A stretch of 64,000 nucleotides of DNA from Cryobacterium lactosi (GTDB lineage: Bacteria; Actinomycetota; Actinomycetes; Actinomycetales; Microbacteriaceae): NCBI RefSeq assembly GCF_004403945.1, contig NZ_SOHM01000008.1, forward strand, positions 186,743 through 250,742, in the 5' to 3' direction. The position numbers and the translations under genes were made by a program. Numbering within the stretch: the first letter of the stretch is position 1; every line of letters begins with the position of its first letter. Positions 23,756 to 32,277 of this stretch are shown piece by piece. Under the pieces are notes generated by a model. The model searched no databases, was not told the DNA's origin, and was given only the letters and a program-made list of their open reading frames with translations.

Positions 23756-25737
23756 CGTGTGGTCTCCAGTTCGTCATCCGGTGCCAGCAGGGCATCGTTG
23801 TGGGTGGACACAAGGTGCAGGGTGCCCGTGACCGGCCGCAGCTCCGGGCGGGTGGCCCGTACCGCGTCGCCCGACCTCGACCGTGGCGCGAACCTGTCGC
23901 CGGTGGCGAAGTCGCGCGGCGAGGGCACCGTGCCGGGGATCTGGTGCAGCCGGGTGGCGCCGTCCTCGATGGAGAGCACCGAACCGAGCAGGCCCCGGGT
24001 GTACTCGTGGCGGGGGCTCATCAGCAACGCGGTGGTCGGAGCGGACTCCACCACCTGCCCGGCGTACATGACCGTGATGCGGTGCGCCAGCTCCGCGACC
24101 AACGCGAGGTCGTGGCTGACGAACACCATCGCGAAGCCGAGCTTCTCGCGCAGGTCGTTGAGCAGGTCGATGACCTGGGCCTGCACCGTCACGTCCAGCG
24201 CGGTGGTGGGCTCGTCGGCCACGATCAGCTTGGGGTCCCGGGTGAGAGCCATGGCGATCAGCACCCGTTGGCGCTGTCCGCCGGAGAGCTCGTGCGGGTA
24301 GCTCTTCAGGGTGCGCACGGGGTCCAGGCCCACGAGTTCCAGCAGATCCTTGGCGCTGCGGGTACCGCCGCGCTTGATCAGCTGGCCGAGCTGGGCGCTG
24401 ACGAGCATCGACGGGTTCAACGAGCTCAACGCATCCTGGTAGACCATCGCCATCTCGTGTCCGAGCAGCGCCTGACGCTCCTTGCGGGGCATGGTCAAGA
24501 GGTCGCGTCCCTCGAAGAGGATCTGGCCGGTGATCTCGGCGGTGTCTGGCAGCAGCCCCATGATGGCGAGGCTGGTGATGCTCTTGCCGCAGCCGGACTC
24601 GCCGACCAGGGCCATCGTTTCGCTGGGCCGAACCGAGAAGCTCACGTTGTCGACGATGGCGATGTCCCCGTGCCGATCCGGGAAGCGGATGCTCAGGTTC
24701 TTCACCTCGAGCAGTGGGGCCGCGTCTCCGGTGTACACGAGCCGGTCGGTGCGGGTGGATTCGATCAGTCGCAGCTGGGCCAGGTGAACTTCCAGGGGCA
24801 CGGATGCCGCGGCGACCTCCACCACGGACACCGTCATGGTGGTGGCGCTGTCGGCCGCTGACACGGCCGCAACGGCCTTGGCGTTCTTCGTGGCCGGCTT
24901 CACCAGGGCGTCGGTGAGTCCCTCGGCCAGGATGTTCAGCGACAGCACCGTGATCAGGATCAGCATGCCGGGGAAGAAGGTGGCCCACCAGCCGCCGCTG
25001 AGCAGCAGGTTGCGGCCGGAGGAGATCACGTTGCCCCAGGACGGTGCCGGGTCCTGCACGCCGGCGCCGATGAACGACAGGCTGGCTTCGAAGACGATCG
25101 CGTCGGCGACGAGCACGGTGACGAACACCATGATCGGGGCGGCGCAGTTGCGGGCGACGTGCCAGAACAGGATGTGCGGCAGCCGGGCGCCCATCACCCG
25201 CTCGGCCGAGACGTAGTCCTCACCGAACTGGGCCATCACGTTGGCGCGCACGATCCGGGCGATCTGCGGAACGTAGAGGAACGCGATCGTGCAGATCAGG
25301 ATCGGCAGTTCCTTGCCGAAGACGGCAACGAAGACGATCGCGAGGGCGATGCCGGGGAACGACATGATGATGTCGAGGATCCGCATGATGGTTTCGCTCA
25401 GCCACTTGGATGCGGTGGCTGCGATCGACCCGATGATCGCACCGGCGATGAGAGCCAGCGACGTGGCGCCCAGGCCGATGGCCAGGGAGAACCGGGCACC
25501 GTAGAGCAGCCTGGAGAAGATGTCGCGGCCGTTGCGGTCGGTGCCGAAGAGGTGCTCGAACGAGGGCGGCAGTGCCGGGATGCCCGATTTGAGCGGGTCG
25601 TACGGGGCGATGACCGGCGCGAGGATGGCGAGGAGCACAACCAGGCCGAAGAACGCGAGGGCGATCTTGGAGCCGAGCGGCATGGCGCCGAAGCGCTGGG
25701 CGGGCACGCTCAGTCGTGCGTTGAGTGATCGACGCAT
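23752..25737 (-). CDS. Fused permease-ATPase of the sialic-acid-linked ABC importer (DppC-DppD)
   Basis: About 661 aa. Residues 1-280 form a DppC permease with about six helices and an EAA-type loop (SAERVMGARLPHILFWHV, about 177-194). A 60-residue Ala/Ser/Thr linker leads to a DppD ATPase: Walker A GESGCGKS 379-386, LSGGQRQ about 484-490, Walker B LIVADEP about 504-510. ATG 25737 lies 2 nt after the DppB-type stop; the frame is open upstream only in overlap. The C-terminus carries the EYTRGLLGSV segment of peptide-type ATPases. Such fusions occur in actinobacterial importers; in sialic-acid uptake a comparable organisation has been described in Corynebacterium (recalled). Confidence 0.92.
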   Translation of the reverse strand: MRRSLNARLSVPAQRFGAMPLGSKIALAFFGLVVLLAILAPVIAPYDPLKSGIPALPPSFEHLFGTDRNGRDIFSRLLYGARFSLAIGLGATSLALIAGAIIGSIAATASKWLSETIMRILDIIMSFPGIALAIVFVAVFGKELPILICTIAFLYVPQIARIVRANVMAQFGEDYVSAERVMGARLPHILFWHVARNCAAPIMVFVTVLVADAIVFEASLSFIGAGVQDPAPSWGNVISSGRNLLLSGGWWATFFPGMLILITVLSLNILAEGLTDALVKPATKNAKAVAAVSAADSATTMTVSVVEVAAASVPLEVHLAQLRLIESTRTDRLVYTGDAAPLLEVKNLSIRFPDRHGDIAIVDNVSFSVRPSETMALVGESGCGKSITSLAIMGLLPDTAEITGQILFEGRDLLTMPRKERQALLGHEMAMVYQDALSSLNPSMLVSAQLGQLIKRGGTRSAKDLLELVGLDPVRTLKSYPHELSGGQRQRVLIAMALTRDPKLIVADEPTTALDVTVQAQVIDLLNDLREKLGFAMVFVSHDLALVAELAHRITVMYAGQVVESAPTTALLMSPRHEYTRGLLGSVLSIEDGATRLHQIPGTVPSPRDFATGDRFAPRSRSGDAVRATRPELRPVTGTLHLVSTHNDALLAPDDELETTR

Positions 25738-25739
25738 CG

Positions 25740-26693
25740 TTACACCGTCCGAATCCGTGGGTTGATGAGCAGGTAGAGCATGTCGACGACGATGTTGACG
25801 AGCACGAAGGCCAGCGCAACGGTGAGGGTGACGCCCTGCACCAGGTTGATGTCGTTGTTGGTCACACCGTTGAGGATGAGCTTGCCCATTCCGGGCAGGT
25901 CGAAGATGACCTCGATGATGACCGCGCCGCCGATGAGGTAGCCGACCCGCAGGCCGAGCACCGTCACCGGGGTTATGAGCGCGTTCCGCAGTACGTTGCG
26001 GCTCACCACGACGCTGCGCGGCAGGCCGCTGCCGATGGCGGTGCGCACGTAGTCCCGGTCGAGTTCTTCGACCATCGAGGTGCGCACCACCCGGGTGAGG
26101 GAGGCGGCAACCGGAATGCCGAGCGAGATCGCCGGCAGGATCATGGTGCCCAGCCAGCCCGTGAAGGAGTCGTTGATGTTGACGTAGCCGCCGGTGGGCA
26201 ACCAGCCGAGTCCGAGGGCGAAGTTCTGGATCAGCAGGATGGCGAGCCAGAACGACGGCACCGCGATGCCGGCGATGGACACCACCCGGATGAGCTGGTC
26301 GGGCCAACGGTCGCGGTAGAGGGCCGCGGTCACGCCGAGCGTGAGTGAGAGCACCACGGCGATGAGCAGGCCCATGATGGTCAGCTGCACGGTGAGGGGG
26401 AAGGCGGAGCCGATCAGGGTGGTCACCTTGCTGGCCGGCGGCACGGTGACACCGAGGTTGCCCTGCACCAGATTGGCCAGGAAGGTGAGGTAACGCACGA
26501 TCAGGGGGTCGTTGAGGCCCGCGTCTTCGCGATACGCCTCTCTGGCGGTCTCTGACGAGCTTTCCCCGAGGGCGTTGATGGCCGGGTCTCCCGGCGCGAG
26601 TTGCATAACGAAAAAGACGAGGGCGGTGATGCCCAGGATCATAATCGGGAGCACGGCGATTCGTCGGGCCATGAGCCTGAGCAGCGCGGTCAC
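25740..26693 (-). CDS. Oligopeptide-type ABC permease (DppB-like)
   Basis: About 317 aa, six helices. The DppB opening is seen in RRIAVLPIMILGITALVFFVMQLAPGDPA; the cytoplasmic loop VEELDRDYVRTAIGSGLPRSVV is the EAA-type coupling motif, and VIIEVIFDLPGMGKL is the family's penultimate segment. It lies 60 nt after the binding-protein gene, beyond the strong hairpin at 26722-26747, and ends 2 nt before the fused permease-ATPase starts. Confidence 0.93.
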   Translation of the reverse strand: MTALLRLMARRIAVLPIMILGITALVFFVMQLAPGDPAINALGESSSETAREAYREDAGLNDPLIVRYLTFLANLVQGNLGVTVPPASKVTTLIGSAFPLTVQLTIMGLLIAVVLSLTLGVTAALYRDRWPDQLIRVVSIAGIAVPSFWLAILLIQNFALGLGWLPTGGYVNINDSFTGWLGTMILPAISLGIPVAASLTRVVRTSMVEELDRDYVRTAIGSGLPRSVVVSRNVLRNALITPVTVLGLRVGYLIGGAVIIEVIFDLPGMGKLILNGVTNNDINLVQGVTLTVALAFVLVNIVVDMLYLLINPRIRTV

Positions 26694-26721
26694 AAATGTC
26701 TCCTCTAAGAAGGAATGGAGT

Positions 26722-26747
26722 GGGGGCCGGCCAGGCGGCCGGCCCCC
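26722..26747 (-). promoter_or_regulatory. Strong hairpin between binding-protein and permease genes
   Basis: GGGGGCCGGCC (26722-26732) and GGCCGGCCCCC (26737-26747) form a perfect 11-bp GC stem with a 4-nt loop, with no T-run. It lies a few bases after the binding-protein stop, and probably protects the upstream message from 3' decay or attenuates readthrough so that the binding protein is made in excess. Confidence 0.7.
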
Positions 26748-26753
26748 GTTGGA

Positions 26754-28361
26754 TTACTGAGCCGTGCGAGCCACGTCGAGGAAGGACAGGCCGGTGAAGG
26801 CCACCGGCTTGAAGCCGGTGATGGCGTCTTCATTCCAGGCCGTCGGCAGCTTGCGGTGCACCAGCGGGTACACCGGGCATTCTTCGGCGATGAGATCGAA
26901 CGCCTTGCCCCACAGCTTCTTCTGCTCGGCGGCATCCGACGTCGCCATGGCGTCGTCGAGGTATCCGGTCAGTTCGGCGAACTCGGCGGAGTCGGCCCAG
27001 CGGTACCGCTTGGTGGGCCAGACGGTGGCGGCGCCGTACCACCAGCGCAGCAGAAGGTCAGCGTCGTTGCCGAACACCGACGGGTCACCGGGGGCGACCA
27101 TCACCGTGTAGTTGCCCTCATCGACGGTCTTGTACTGCGCCCCGGACTGGTTCGTGTCGATGGTGGTGGCAATGCCGGCGGCGTCGAGGTCCTCCTTGAT
27201 CAGCGGCAGCACGTCCTTGACCCAGCTGGTGTCGGTGGCCAGCAGCGTGATCGACAGTCCGTCGACGCCGGCGGCCTTGAGCATCTTCTTGGCCTTGGCC
27301 AGGTCGTAGGTGTAGACCGTCTTGGCCTTCTGGTACGACGGGTGTTCCTTCTGCAGGTAACTGGTGGCCGCGGTGGCCTGGCCGAGCATGCCCGTGTTGA
27401 TGAGCTTGTCGTAGTCGATGGCGTACCGGAATGCCTGACGAACGCGCTTGTCGTCGAAGGGGGCGACCGAGGTGTTGAACATCATGAACAGCTGACCGAA
27501 CGACTGCACGGACTCCACCGTGGCATCCTTCAGCGATGCGACGTCGATGTAGGGCACATCCTCGATGGCCTGCACCCGGCCGGACTGCACGGCGGTGACG
27601 CGGGCGGCGGCATCCGAGAGCAGGTTCCAGGTCATCGCCGCGGCCAGGGCGGGGCGGGCGCCCGTGTAGGCGTCGAAGCGCTCGAACATGATCTTGTCGT
27701 CCTTGACTGCGGACAGCATCTTGTACGGGCCGGTTCCGGTGGGCAGGGAGTCGAAGGCGACCTTGTCGGCCTCGACCAGAGCCTGGGGAACGATCTTGAC
27801 GACCGACAAACGCTCCAGTGCGAGGGCGGTCTCCTGCTTGAGTGTGATCACGACGGTGCTGTCGTCGACCTTGGCGATGGAGTCGACGAACGGCAGGAAG
27901 GTCAGGTACAGCGACGCGTTGGCCGGGTCGAGCACGCGCTGGAACGAGAAGACGACGTCGTCTGCCGTTACCGGGCTGCCGTCGTGGAAGACCGCTCCCT
28001 CGCGCAATACCGCTGTGATGGTCTTGCCCTTGACCGTGGGCAGCTCGGACGCGAGTGCCGCGTAGACCTCGCGGGTGACCGGGTCGAGCTCGACGAGACC
28101 TTCGAGCACGTGCCAGTTGGCGGCGACGGTGACGGCGCCGGTGGTGGTCATCGGGTCGAAACCGGTGGAGAGGGCGTAGGAGATGCCCGCTTCAATGGTT
28201 CCGTTTTTGTCAACGCCCGGGCCGTCGGCGGTGGCCGGTGCCACGCTGTTGGTAGAGGCGGGGCCGCTGCAGGCTGACAGTGTTGCCACCAAGCCCATTG
28301 CGCCTGCGACCTGGAGGAAGGCCCTACGGCTAGTCTTCCCCTGAAGTGTTTCGTGAAGCAT
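26754..28361 (-). CDS. Family-5 substrate-binding lipoprotein with Tat signal (sialic-acid-linked)
   Basis: About 535 aa. The N-terminus has a twin-arginine motif TSRRAFLQ and then lipobox LSAC with Cys31, so it is probably folded before export by Tat and then lipid-anchored. The body has SBP_bac_5 features: FDPMTTTGAVT, LVELDPVTREV, FHDGSPVTADDVVFSFQRVLDP, TGTGPYKM, DDKRVRQAFRYAIDYDKL. It is first in the operon that continues with permease, fused permease-ATPase, ATPase and nan enzymes. AAAGG precedes the ATG. The ligand is inferred as sialic acid from the downstream genes. Confidence 0.92.
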   Translation of the reverse strand: MLHETLQGKTSRRAFLQVAGAMGLVATLSACSGPASTNSVAPATADGPGVDKNGTIEAGISYALSTGFDPMTTTGAVTVAANWHVLEGLVELDPVTREVYAALASELPTVKGKTITAVLREGAVFHDGSPVTADDVVFSFQRVLDPANASLYLTFLPFVDSIAKVDDSTVVITLKQETALALERLSVVKIVPQALVEADKVAFDSLPTGTGPYKMLSAVKDDKIMFERFDAYTGARPALAAAMTWNLLSDAAARVTAVQSGRVQAIEDVPYIDVASLKDATVESVQSFGQLFMMFNTSVAPFDDKRVRQAFRYAIDYDKLINTGMLGQATAATSYLQKEHPSYQKAKTVYTYDLAKAKKMLKAAGVDGLSITLLATDTSWVKDVLPLIKEDLDAAGIATTIDTNQSGAQYKTVDEGNYTVMVAPGDPSVFGNDADLLLRWWYGAATVWPTKRYRWADSAEFAELTGYLDDAMATSDAAEQKKLWGKAFDLIAEECPVYPLVHRKLPTAWNEDAITGFKPVAFTGLSFLDVARTAQ

Positions 28362-28398
28362 CGGATTGCCTTTCGTTCATGTTCGGAAAGCTTAATCA

Positions 28399-28411
28399 GA
28401 CGTCAGACGTC
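28399..28411. promoter_or_regulatory. FadR-type GntR operator, copy 1
   Basis: GACGTCAGACGTC contains the odd palindrome ACGTCAGACGT (28400-28410). Its GTC-A-GAC core fits the GTM-N-KAC rule for FadR-subfamily GntR sites. It lies midway between the binding-protein start (28361) and the regulator start (28462). The reverse complement shares 12 identical bases with the site at 32278-32289. Confidence 0.7.
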
Positions 28412-28461
28412 CTACGTGTTAGATTGAAGTTATACATACTCGAGTGAAAGGTCAAGCACGG

Positions 28462-29211
28462 ATGCTGAATATCGACGATTCGAAAGCAGGAGTTTTCGCC
28501 TCCGACACATCCCGGAAACGAAGCTCCGTGACCGACCAGATCAAGGATTTCATCCTCACCAAAGGCCTGAAGTCCGGCGATCTCATGCCCACGGAGACCG
28601 AAATCTGCGCTGAACTGGGGGTTAGCCGGTCCAGCGTTCGTGAGGCCATCCGAACCCTTGCGGCGCTTGACATCGTGGAAGTCAAACACGGTTACGGCAC
28701 CTATGTCGGCCAGCTCTCCCTTGCCCCCCTGGTGGAGGGTTTGGTCTTCCGCGGCGTTCTGCGCCCGCAGGATGACTTCGCGGCGCTGCGCGAAGTGATC
28801 GAGGTGCGCGAGGCCCTCGACATCGTCATGGCCCAGCAGATCATTGACGCCTTGCACGGCGAAACCGACGAGATCCTCGAGGGCCTGGTGTCGACCATGG
28901 TGGAGAAGTCGGCGTCCGGCACGGCCTTCGCCGAGGAAGACCTGGCCTTCCACACCCGGTTGCTCGCGTATCTCGACAACACCCTGGTCGGCCAGCTCGT
29001 CACCGCATTCTGGGAGATCAACACGGTGCTGTACCCGAAGCTCGGCATCGCCCCGGCCGCGGACATCGACGACACCGCCCGCGCCCACGGCGCGATGCTG
29101 GAGGCTGCCAAGGCTGGCGACCTGGAGGCTTATCGGGCTGCGGTTGTGGCTCACTACCAGCCGCTTCGTCGCTCCCTGGAGAAGGCCGCGCTGAAGAGCG
29201 TCGTCGACTAA
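28462..29211 (+). CDS. GntR-family (FadR subfamily) regulator of the sialic-acid regulon
   Basis: About 249 aa. N-terminal winged HTH (VTDQIKDFILTKGLKSGDLMPTE, ELGVSRSSVREAIRTLAAL, VKHGYGTYVG) and a C-terminal all-helical FCD domain (EVREALDIVMAQ, EEDLAFHTRLL, ARAHGAMLEAAKAGD with metal-type Asp/His residues). ATG 28462 has AAAGG 9 nt upstream and is preferred to the GTG at 28444. It is divergent from the importer operon and functionally parallels NanR. The operator copies at 28399 and 32278 suggest it also controls the Tat/FAH/esterase operon. Confidence 0.9.
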   Translation: MLNIDDSKAGVFASDTSRKRSSVTDQIKDFILTKGLKSGDLMPTETEICAELGVSRSSVREAIRTLAALDIVEVKHGYGTYVGQLSLAPLVEGLVFRGVLRPQDDFAALREVIEVREALDIVMAQQIIDALHGETDEILEGLVSTMVEKSASGTAFAEEDLAFHTRLLAYLDNTLVGQLVTAFWEINTVLYPKLGIAPAADIDDTARAHGAMLEAAKAGDLEAYRAAVVAHYQPLRRSLEKAALKSVVD

Positions 29212-30176
29212 CCGTTCGCCAACGTCCGTCGCGCGATGTCGAGCACCAGCTGCTCGTCATCGACACCACCGCCCTCGTGGCCGTTGAACGGCCACACGGT
29301 GATCTCCTTCGGTCCGTCGTAGGCGTTGAATGCACCGAAAACGGTCGAGGGCGGGCAGATCGGGTCCATCTGAGCCGCCGAGAGCCACACCGGCGCTGAG
29401 GCGCGCCTGATGAAGTTCACGCCGTCGAAGTAGGCGAGCGTCTGCAGTACCGCGCCGGCTCGGTCGCGGTACCAGGACAGGTAATTCGCGATTTCCTTGT
29501 AGGGGTTGGAATCGGTGATCATGATCGCCCGGGGGAAGTCGCAGAGGAACGGCACCCGGGCCGCCACCGCTCGCAGGCCCGGCACCAGCCCGGCCACGGC
29601 CAGCGCGAGTCCGCCGCCCTGGCTGATGCCGGTGACGAGTACCCGGGCCGGATCGGTCAGCGGCAGTTCCCCGGCCGCGTCGACCAGCCGCACGGCATCG
29701 ACGATCAGTCGCCGGTAGTAGTACGTCTCCCGGGAGTCGATCCCGCGGGTGAGGAAGCCGGGAACCTGGGGCCCGGAGCCGGTGCGGTCGGGCGTGCTCC
29801 CCCGTGAGCCGCTCCAGGCTTGACCCCGGGTATCCAGTTCCAGATGCGCGTAGCCCGCCGAAGCCCAGAGCAGGTTCTCGATGGCATCACCCCGCCCGCG
29901 TCCGTAGCCGTGGAACTGCACGATCGTGGGCAGGGCATCCGTGGTGCCGGCGGGCACCCGCAGCCAGGCCTTGATCCTCTCCCCCTCGAAGCCCGAGAAG
30001 GTGAGGTCGTAGACGTCAAGGGTGGCCAGGCCGGCGTCGACCTTCTGAACGGCCAGCGCCAGCGGATGCCGGCGGGACGACCGCAGGGTGTCCGACCAGA
30101 ACTCGTCGAAGTCGTCCGGGTCGACCTGGGCGCTCCGGTAGGCGTGGAGCTCCGCTTCGGGCAGGTCCAACAGCAT
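29208..30176 (-). CDS. CE7-family acetylesterase (acetylxylan esterase-like)
   Basis: About 322 aa alpha/beta hydrolase. CE7 hallmarks: HGYGRGRGD, the family-specific DTRGQ, nucleophile GISQGGG (Ser185), MDPICPPST (Asp271) and NGHEGGG (His300). There is no signal peptide. These enzymes remove acetyl groups from short acetylated sugars after uptake. It ends the Tat/FAH operon, 8 nt after the FAH gene, and its stop overlaps the regulator's stop region by 4 bp. In this regulon it could deacetylate O-acetylated sialic acids or another acetylated glycan fragment; that substrate is inference. Confidence 0.9.
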   Translation of the reverse strand: MLLDLPEAELHAYRSAQVDPDDFDEFWSDTLRSSRRHPLALAVQKVDAGLATLDVYDLTFSGFEGERIKAWLRVPAGTTDALPTIVQFHGYGRGRGDAIENLLWASAGYAHLELDTRGQAWSGSRGSTPDRTGSGPQVPGFLTRGIDSRETYYYRRLIVDAVRLVDAAGELPLTDPARVLVTGISQGGGLALAVAGLVPGLRAVAARVPFLCDFPRAIMITDSNPYKEIANYLSWYRDRAGAVLQTLAYFDGVNFIRRASAPVWLSAAQMDPICPPSTVFGAFNAYDGPKEITVWPFNGHEGGGVDDEQLVLDIARRTLANG

Positions 30177-30184
30177 CCGTACGC

Positions 30185-30787
30185 TCAGCGGACCGTGTTG
30201 CGAAGGGTGCCGATGCCGGGGATGGTGATCGCCACCTCGTCACCCGGATTCAGCTCCGCCGCGGTGTTCGGCGACCCGGTCATGACCACGTCGCCCGGCT
30301 CCAGTGTCATCCACCGGGTGACGTAGACGAGGGTGTCGACCACCCGGGAGGGCAGGTTGAAGGTGCCTGAGCTGGCCACGACCTGGCCGTTCACCTCCAC
30401 GACGATCTCGAGGGCTTCCGGGTCGGCGATCTCGGTCTCGATCCACCCGCCCAGCGGCGTGTAGTTGATGCCGGCCTTGCTCTCGAAGTTCTTGTTGTCC
30501 ACGGCGTTGCGCTCGGCGCTGGTCACGTCGTTCACGATCGTGTAGCCCAGCACGTGCTCGAGCGCGTTCTCCACCGTCAACCGGCTCGCCGTGCGGCCGA
30601 TGACGACCGCGAGCTCTCCCTCGGCCACGACGGTACCCGCATCCGCCGCCAGCACGATCTCGTCGCCGTCGTTGGCCACGGTGCGCACCGACTTGAGCCA
30701 CGCCTGTACGGGTAGAGCGGCCTGGGGGTCGGCGTTGTGACCGATGCCTACAACGAGGCCGGGGGTGCTGGTGCGGGCGATCTTCAC
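30185..30787 (-). CDS. Fumarylacetoacetate hydrolase-family protein, catalytic core only
   Basis: About 200 aa. FAH core: VVGIGHN, GELAVVIGRTA, VLGYTIVNDVTSAERN, KGIN-like KAGINYTPLGGWIETE, FNLPSRVVDTLVYVTRWMTLEPGDVVMTGSP, PGDEVAITIPGIGTLRN; metal-binding Glu/Asp residues are retained. The usual N-terminal segment of about 55 residues is absent, and MKIART joins the core directly. The paralog at 56173 has that segment but with a stop codon in it. Its start overlaps the tatB stop by 4 bp. It should hydrate or hydrolyse a 2-keto-3-deoxy sugar-acid type substrate. Confidence 0.88.
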   Translation of the reverse strand: MKIARTSTPGLVVGIGHNADPQAALPVQAWLKSVRTVANDGDEIVLAADAGTVVAEGELAVVIGRTASRLTVENALEHVLGYTIVNDVTSAERNAVDNKNFESKAGINYTPLGGWIETEIADPEALEIVVEVNGQVVASSGTFNLPSRVVDTLVYVTRWMTLEPGDVVMTGSPNTAAELNPGDEVAITIPGIGTLRNTVR

Positions 30788-31092
30788 GGGGTGGAGCCTT
30801 TCCTGGAGGGGGTGGAGGGGGTGGAGAGGTCGGGCGGCGTTTCGTCCAGCAGGGCATCGCGGATGATCCGGCGGGGGTCGTACTGGCGTGGGTTGAGCTT
30901 CTTCCAGTCGATGTCGTCGAATTCCGGGCCCATCTCGTCCTTGAGGCGGTCCTTGGCACCGTTGGCCAGTTCTTTGGCCTTGCGCACGAACCGGCCGAGC
31001 ACGGCGGCGTAGTGCGGAATGCGTTCGGGGCCGAGCAGGAACGCGGCGATGATCACGATGATGATGAGCTTGTCGAACGTCAATCCGAACAT
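30784..31092 (-). CDS. tatB: Sec-independent translocase subunit TatB
   Basis: About 102 aa. A single N-terminal helix (LIIIVIIAAFLLGPERIPHYAAVLGRFVRKAKEL) with the G-P-E-R-I-P hinge typical of TatB, an amphipathic helix, then DEMGPEFDDIDW, which matches actinobacterial TatB tails. It binds Tat signal peptides together with TatC. It lies 72 nt after tatC and overlaps the FAH gene by 4 bp. In many actinobacteria tatB is unlinked from tatAC; here all three are together. Confidence 0.9.
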   Translation of the reverse strand: MFGLTFDKLIIIVIIAAFLLGPERIPHYAAVLGRFVRKAKELANGAKDRLKDEMGPEFDDIDWKKLNPRQYDPRRIIRDALLDETPPDLSTPSTPSRKGSTP

Positions 31093-31164
31093 GGCGGCAA
31101 CTCCTTCACTGGCTTGTCTTCAATCACTGTCTGGTCTTCAAGCTCGCTGGAGCAGCTCGGCCGG

Positions 31165-31965
31165 TCATCGGAGGCCGGCCAGTTCTTGGTCGATCCGGTC
31201 GGAGGCCTTTCGGGCCCGTCGGTCGTGGATCCAGGCGATGAAGCCGGCCACGAAGTAGAGGAGCATCATCGGGACGGCGAGCAGGAACATCGACATCACG
31301 TCGGCGGCGGGGGTGGCCACAGCGGTGAAGACGATCACCACGACGATGGCCATCCGCCACGAGCCGAGGATCGATCTGGCGCTCAGGACGCCGGCGAAGT
31401 TGAGCAGCACCAGGAACACCGGCAACACGAAGGCGATGCCGATGGCGACCACGAGCTTGAGCACGAAGTCGTAGTAGCCCTTGGCACTGATGATCGCCGC
31501 CGAGTCCTCCGGGGCGAACGAGGTGAGCAGGGCGACCATATTGGGCAGCACGAACCAACCTGCCGCGCAGCCGGCCAGGAACAGCGGCACCGCGGAGGCG
31601 ACGAACGCGATCGCGAACTGCTTCTCCCGGCGGGCAAGGCCGGGCATGAAGAATGCCCAGATCTGGTAGAGCCAGATCGGTGAGGAGACCACGACGCCCA
31701 CGGTGACGGCGATCTGCATTCGAAGATCGAACGCCTCGGAGATGGTGGTGAAGTTGAGCTCGGAGGTGCGCCCCTGGGCCTGGGCGATGTTCCCGATCGG
31801 AACACGAAGGGCGTCGAGCACAGGCTCGGAGAGCAACCAGCCCACAACGGCGCCCACGAGGACTCCGATGGCTGCGCGGGTAATCCGCTTGCGCAGCTCG
31901 ATCAGGTGTCCGCCCAGCGTCATCCTCCCGTCGCGGGCGGACTTCACCTTCGTGACGGTGGTCAC
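31165..31965 (-). CDS. tatC: Sec-independent translocase subunit TatC
   Basis: About 266 aa, six helices. The N-terminal TLGGHLIELRKRITRA is the conserved signal-peptide contact region, with FDLRMQIAVTVGVVVSSPIWLYQIWAFFMPGL and the conserved acidic residue before helix 4 (TSFAPED), then FVLPVFLVLLNFAGVLS. It starts 6 nt after the tatA stop. Together with the neighbouring tatA and tatB it makes a complete translocase inside an operon with catabolic genes. Confidence 0.93.
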   Translation of the reverse strand: MTTVTKVKSARDGRMTLGGHLIELRKRITRAAIGVLVGAVVGWLLSEPVLDALRVPIGNIAQAQGRTSELNFTTISEAFDLRMQIAVTVGVVVSSPIWLYQIWAFFMPGLARREKQFAIAFVASAVPLFLAGCAAGWFVLPNMVALLTSFAPEDSAAIISAKGYYDFVLKLVVAIGIAFVLPVFLVLLNFAGVLSARSILGSWRMAIVVVIVFTAVATPAADVMSMFLLAVPMMLLYFVAGFIAWIHDRRARKASDRIDQELAGLR

Positions 31966-31971
31966 GATGGG

Positions 31972-32223
31972 TCAGATCCGGGTGGAGGCGCGCGTCGGGA
32001 GGGGGATGGGCTCGGCAACCGGAGCGCCGGGGTGGGCCGGTCCGGCCGTCGGGTCGGGCGCATCGGTGCTGTCGTCGTCTTTCAGGGTCTTGACCTCGCT
32101 CTTGAAGATGCGCATCGACTGACCGACGCTGCGGGCCAGGCCCGGGAGCTTGGGAGCGCCGAACAACAACAGGACAATCGCCAGGATGATGACCATGTGC
32201 CATCCGGTGAGGTTTGCAAGCAT
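31972..32223 (-). CDS. tatA: Sec-independent translocase subunit TatA
   Basis: About 83 aa. One membrane helix (MVIILAIVLLLFGAPKLPGLARSVG) with the F-G-x-x-K-L-P hinge and amphipathic helix SMRIFKSEVKTLK, then an acidic and proline-rich tail: the TatA layout. It is the first gene of the operon; the operator at 32278-32289 lies 55-66 bp upstream of its start codon. Confidence 0.92.
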   Translation of the reverse strand: MLANLTGWHMVIILAIVLLLFGAPKLPGLARSVGQSMRIFKSEVKTLKDDDSTDAPDPTAGPAHPGAPVAEPIPLPTRASTRI

Positions 32224-32277
32224 GATTTCGCCTCTCGTCTGTGGGATTCATCACGGGGGGTAGAACCGGGATGTAGA

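Noticed and set aside
26715-28277. A 520-codon plus-strand open frame
   Set aside because: Antisense to the family-5 binding protein; composition is rich in Gly/Val/His/Arg without any domain pattern.
29208-30176. Secreted xylanolytic esterase
   Set aside because: No signal peptide; CE7 enzymes are mostly intracellular, and no xylan-related gene is near.
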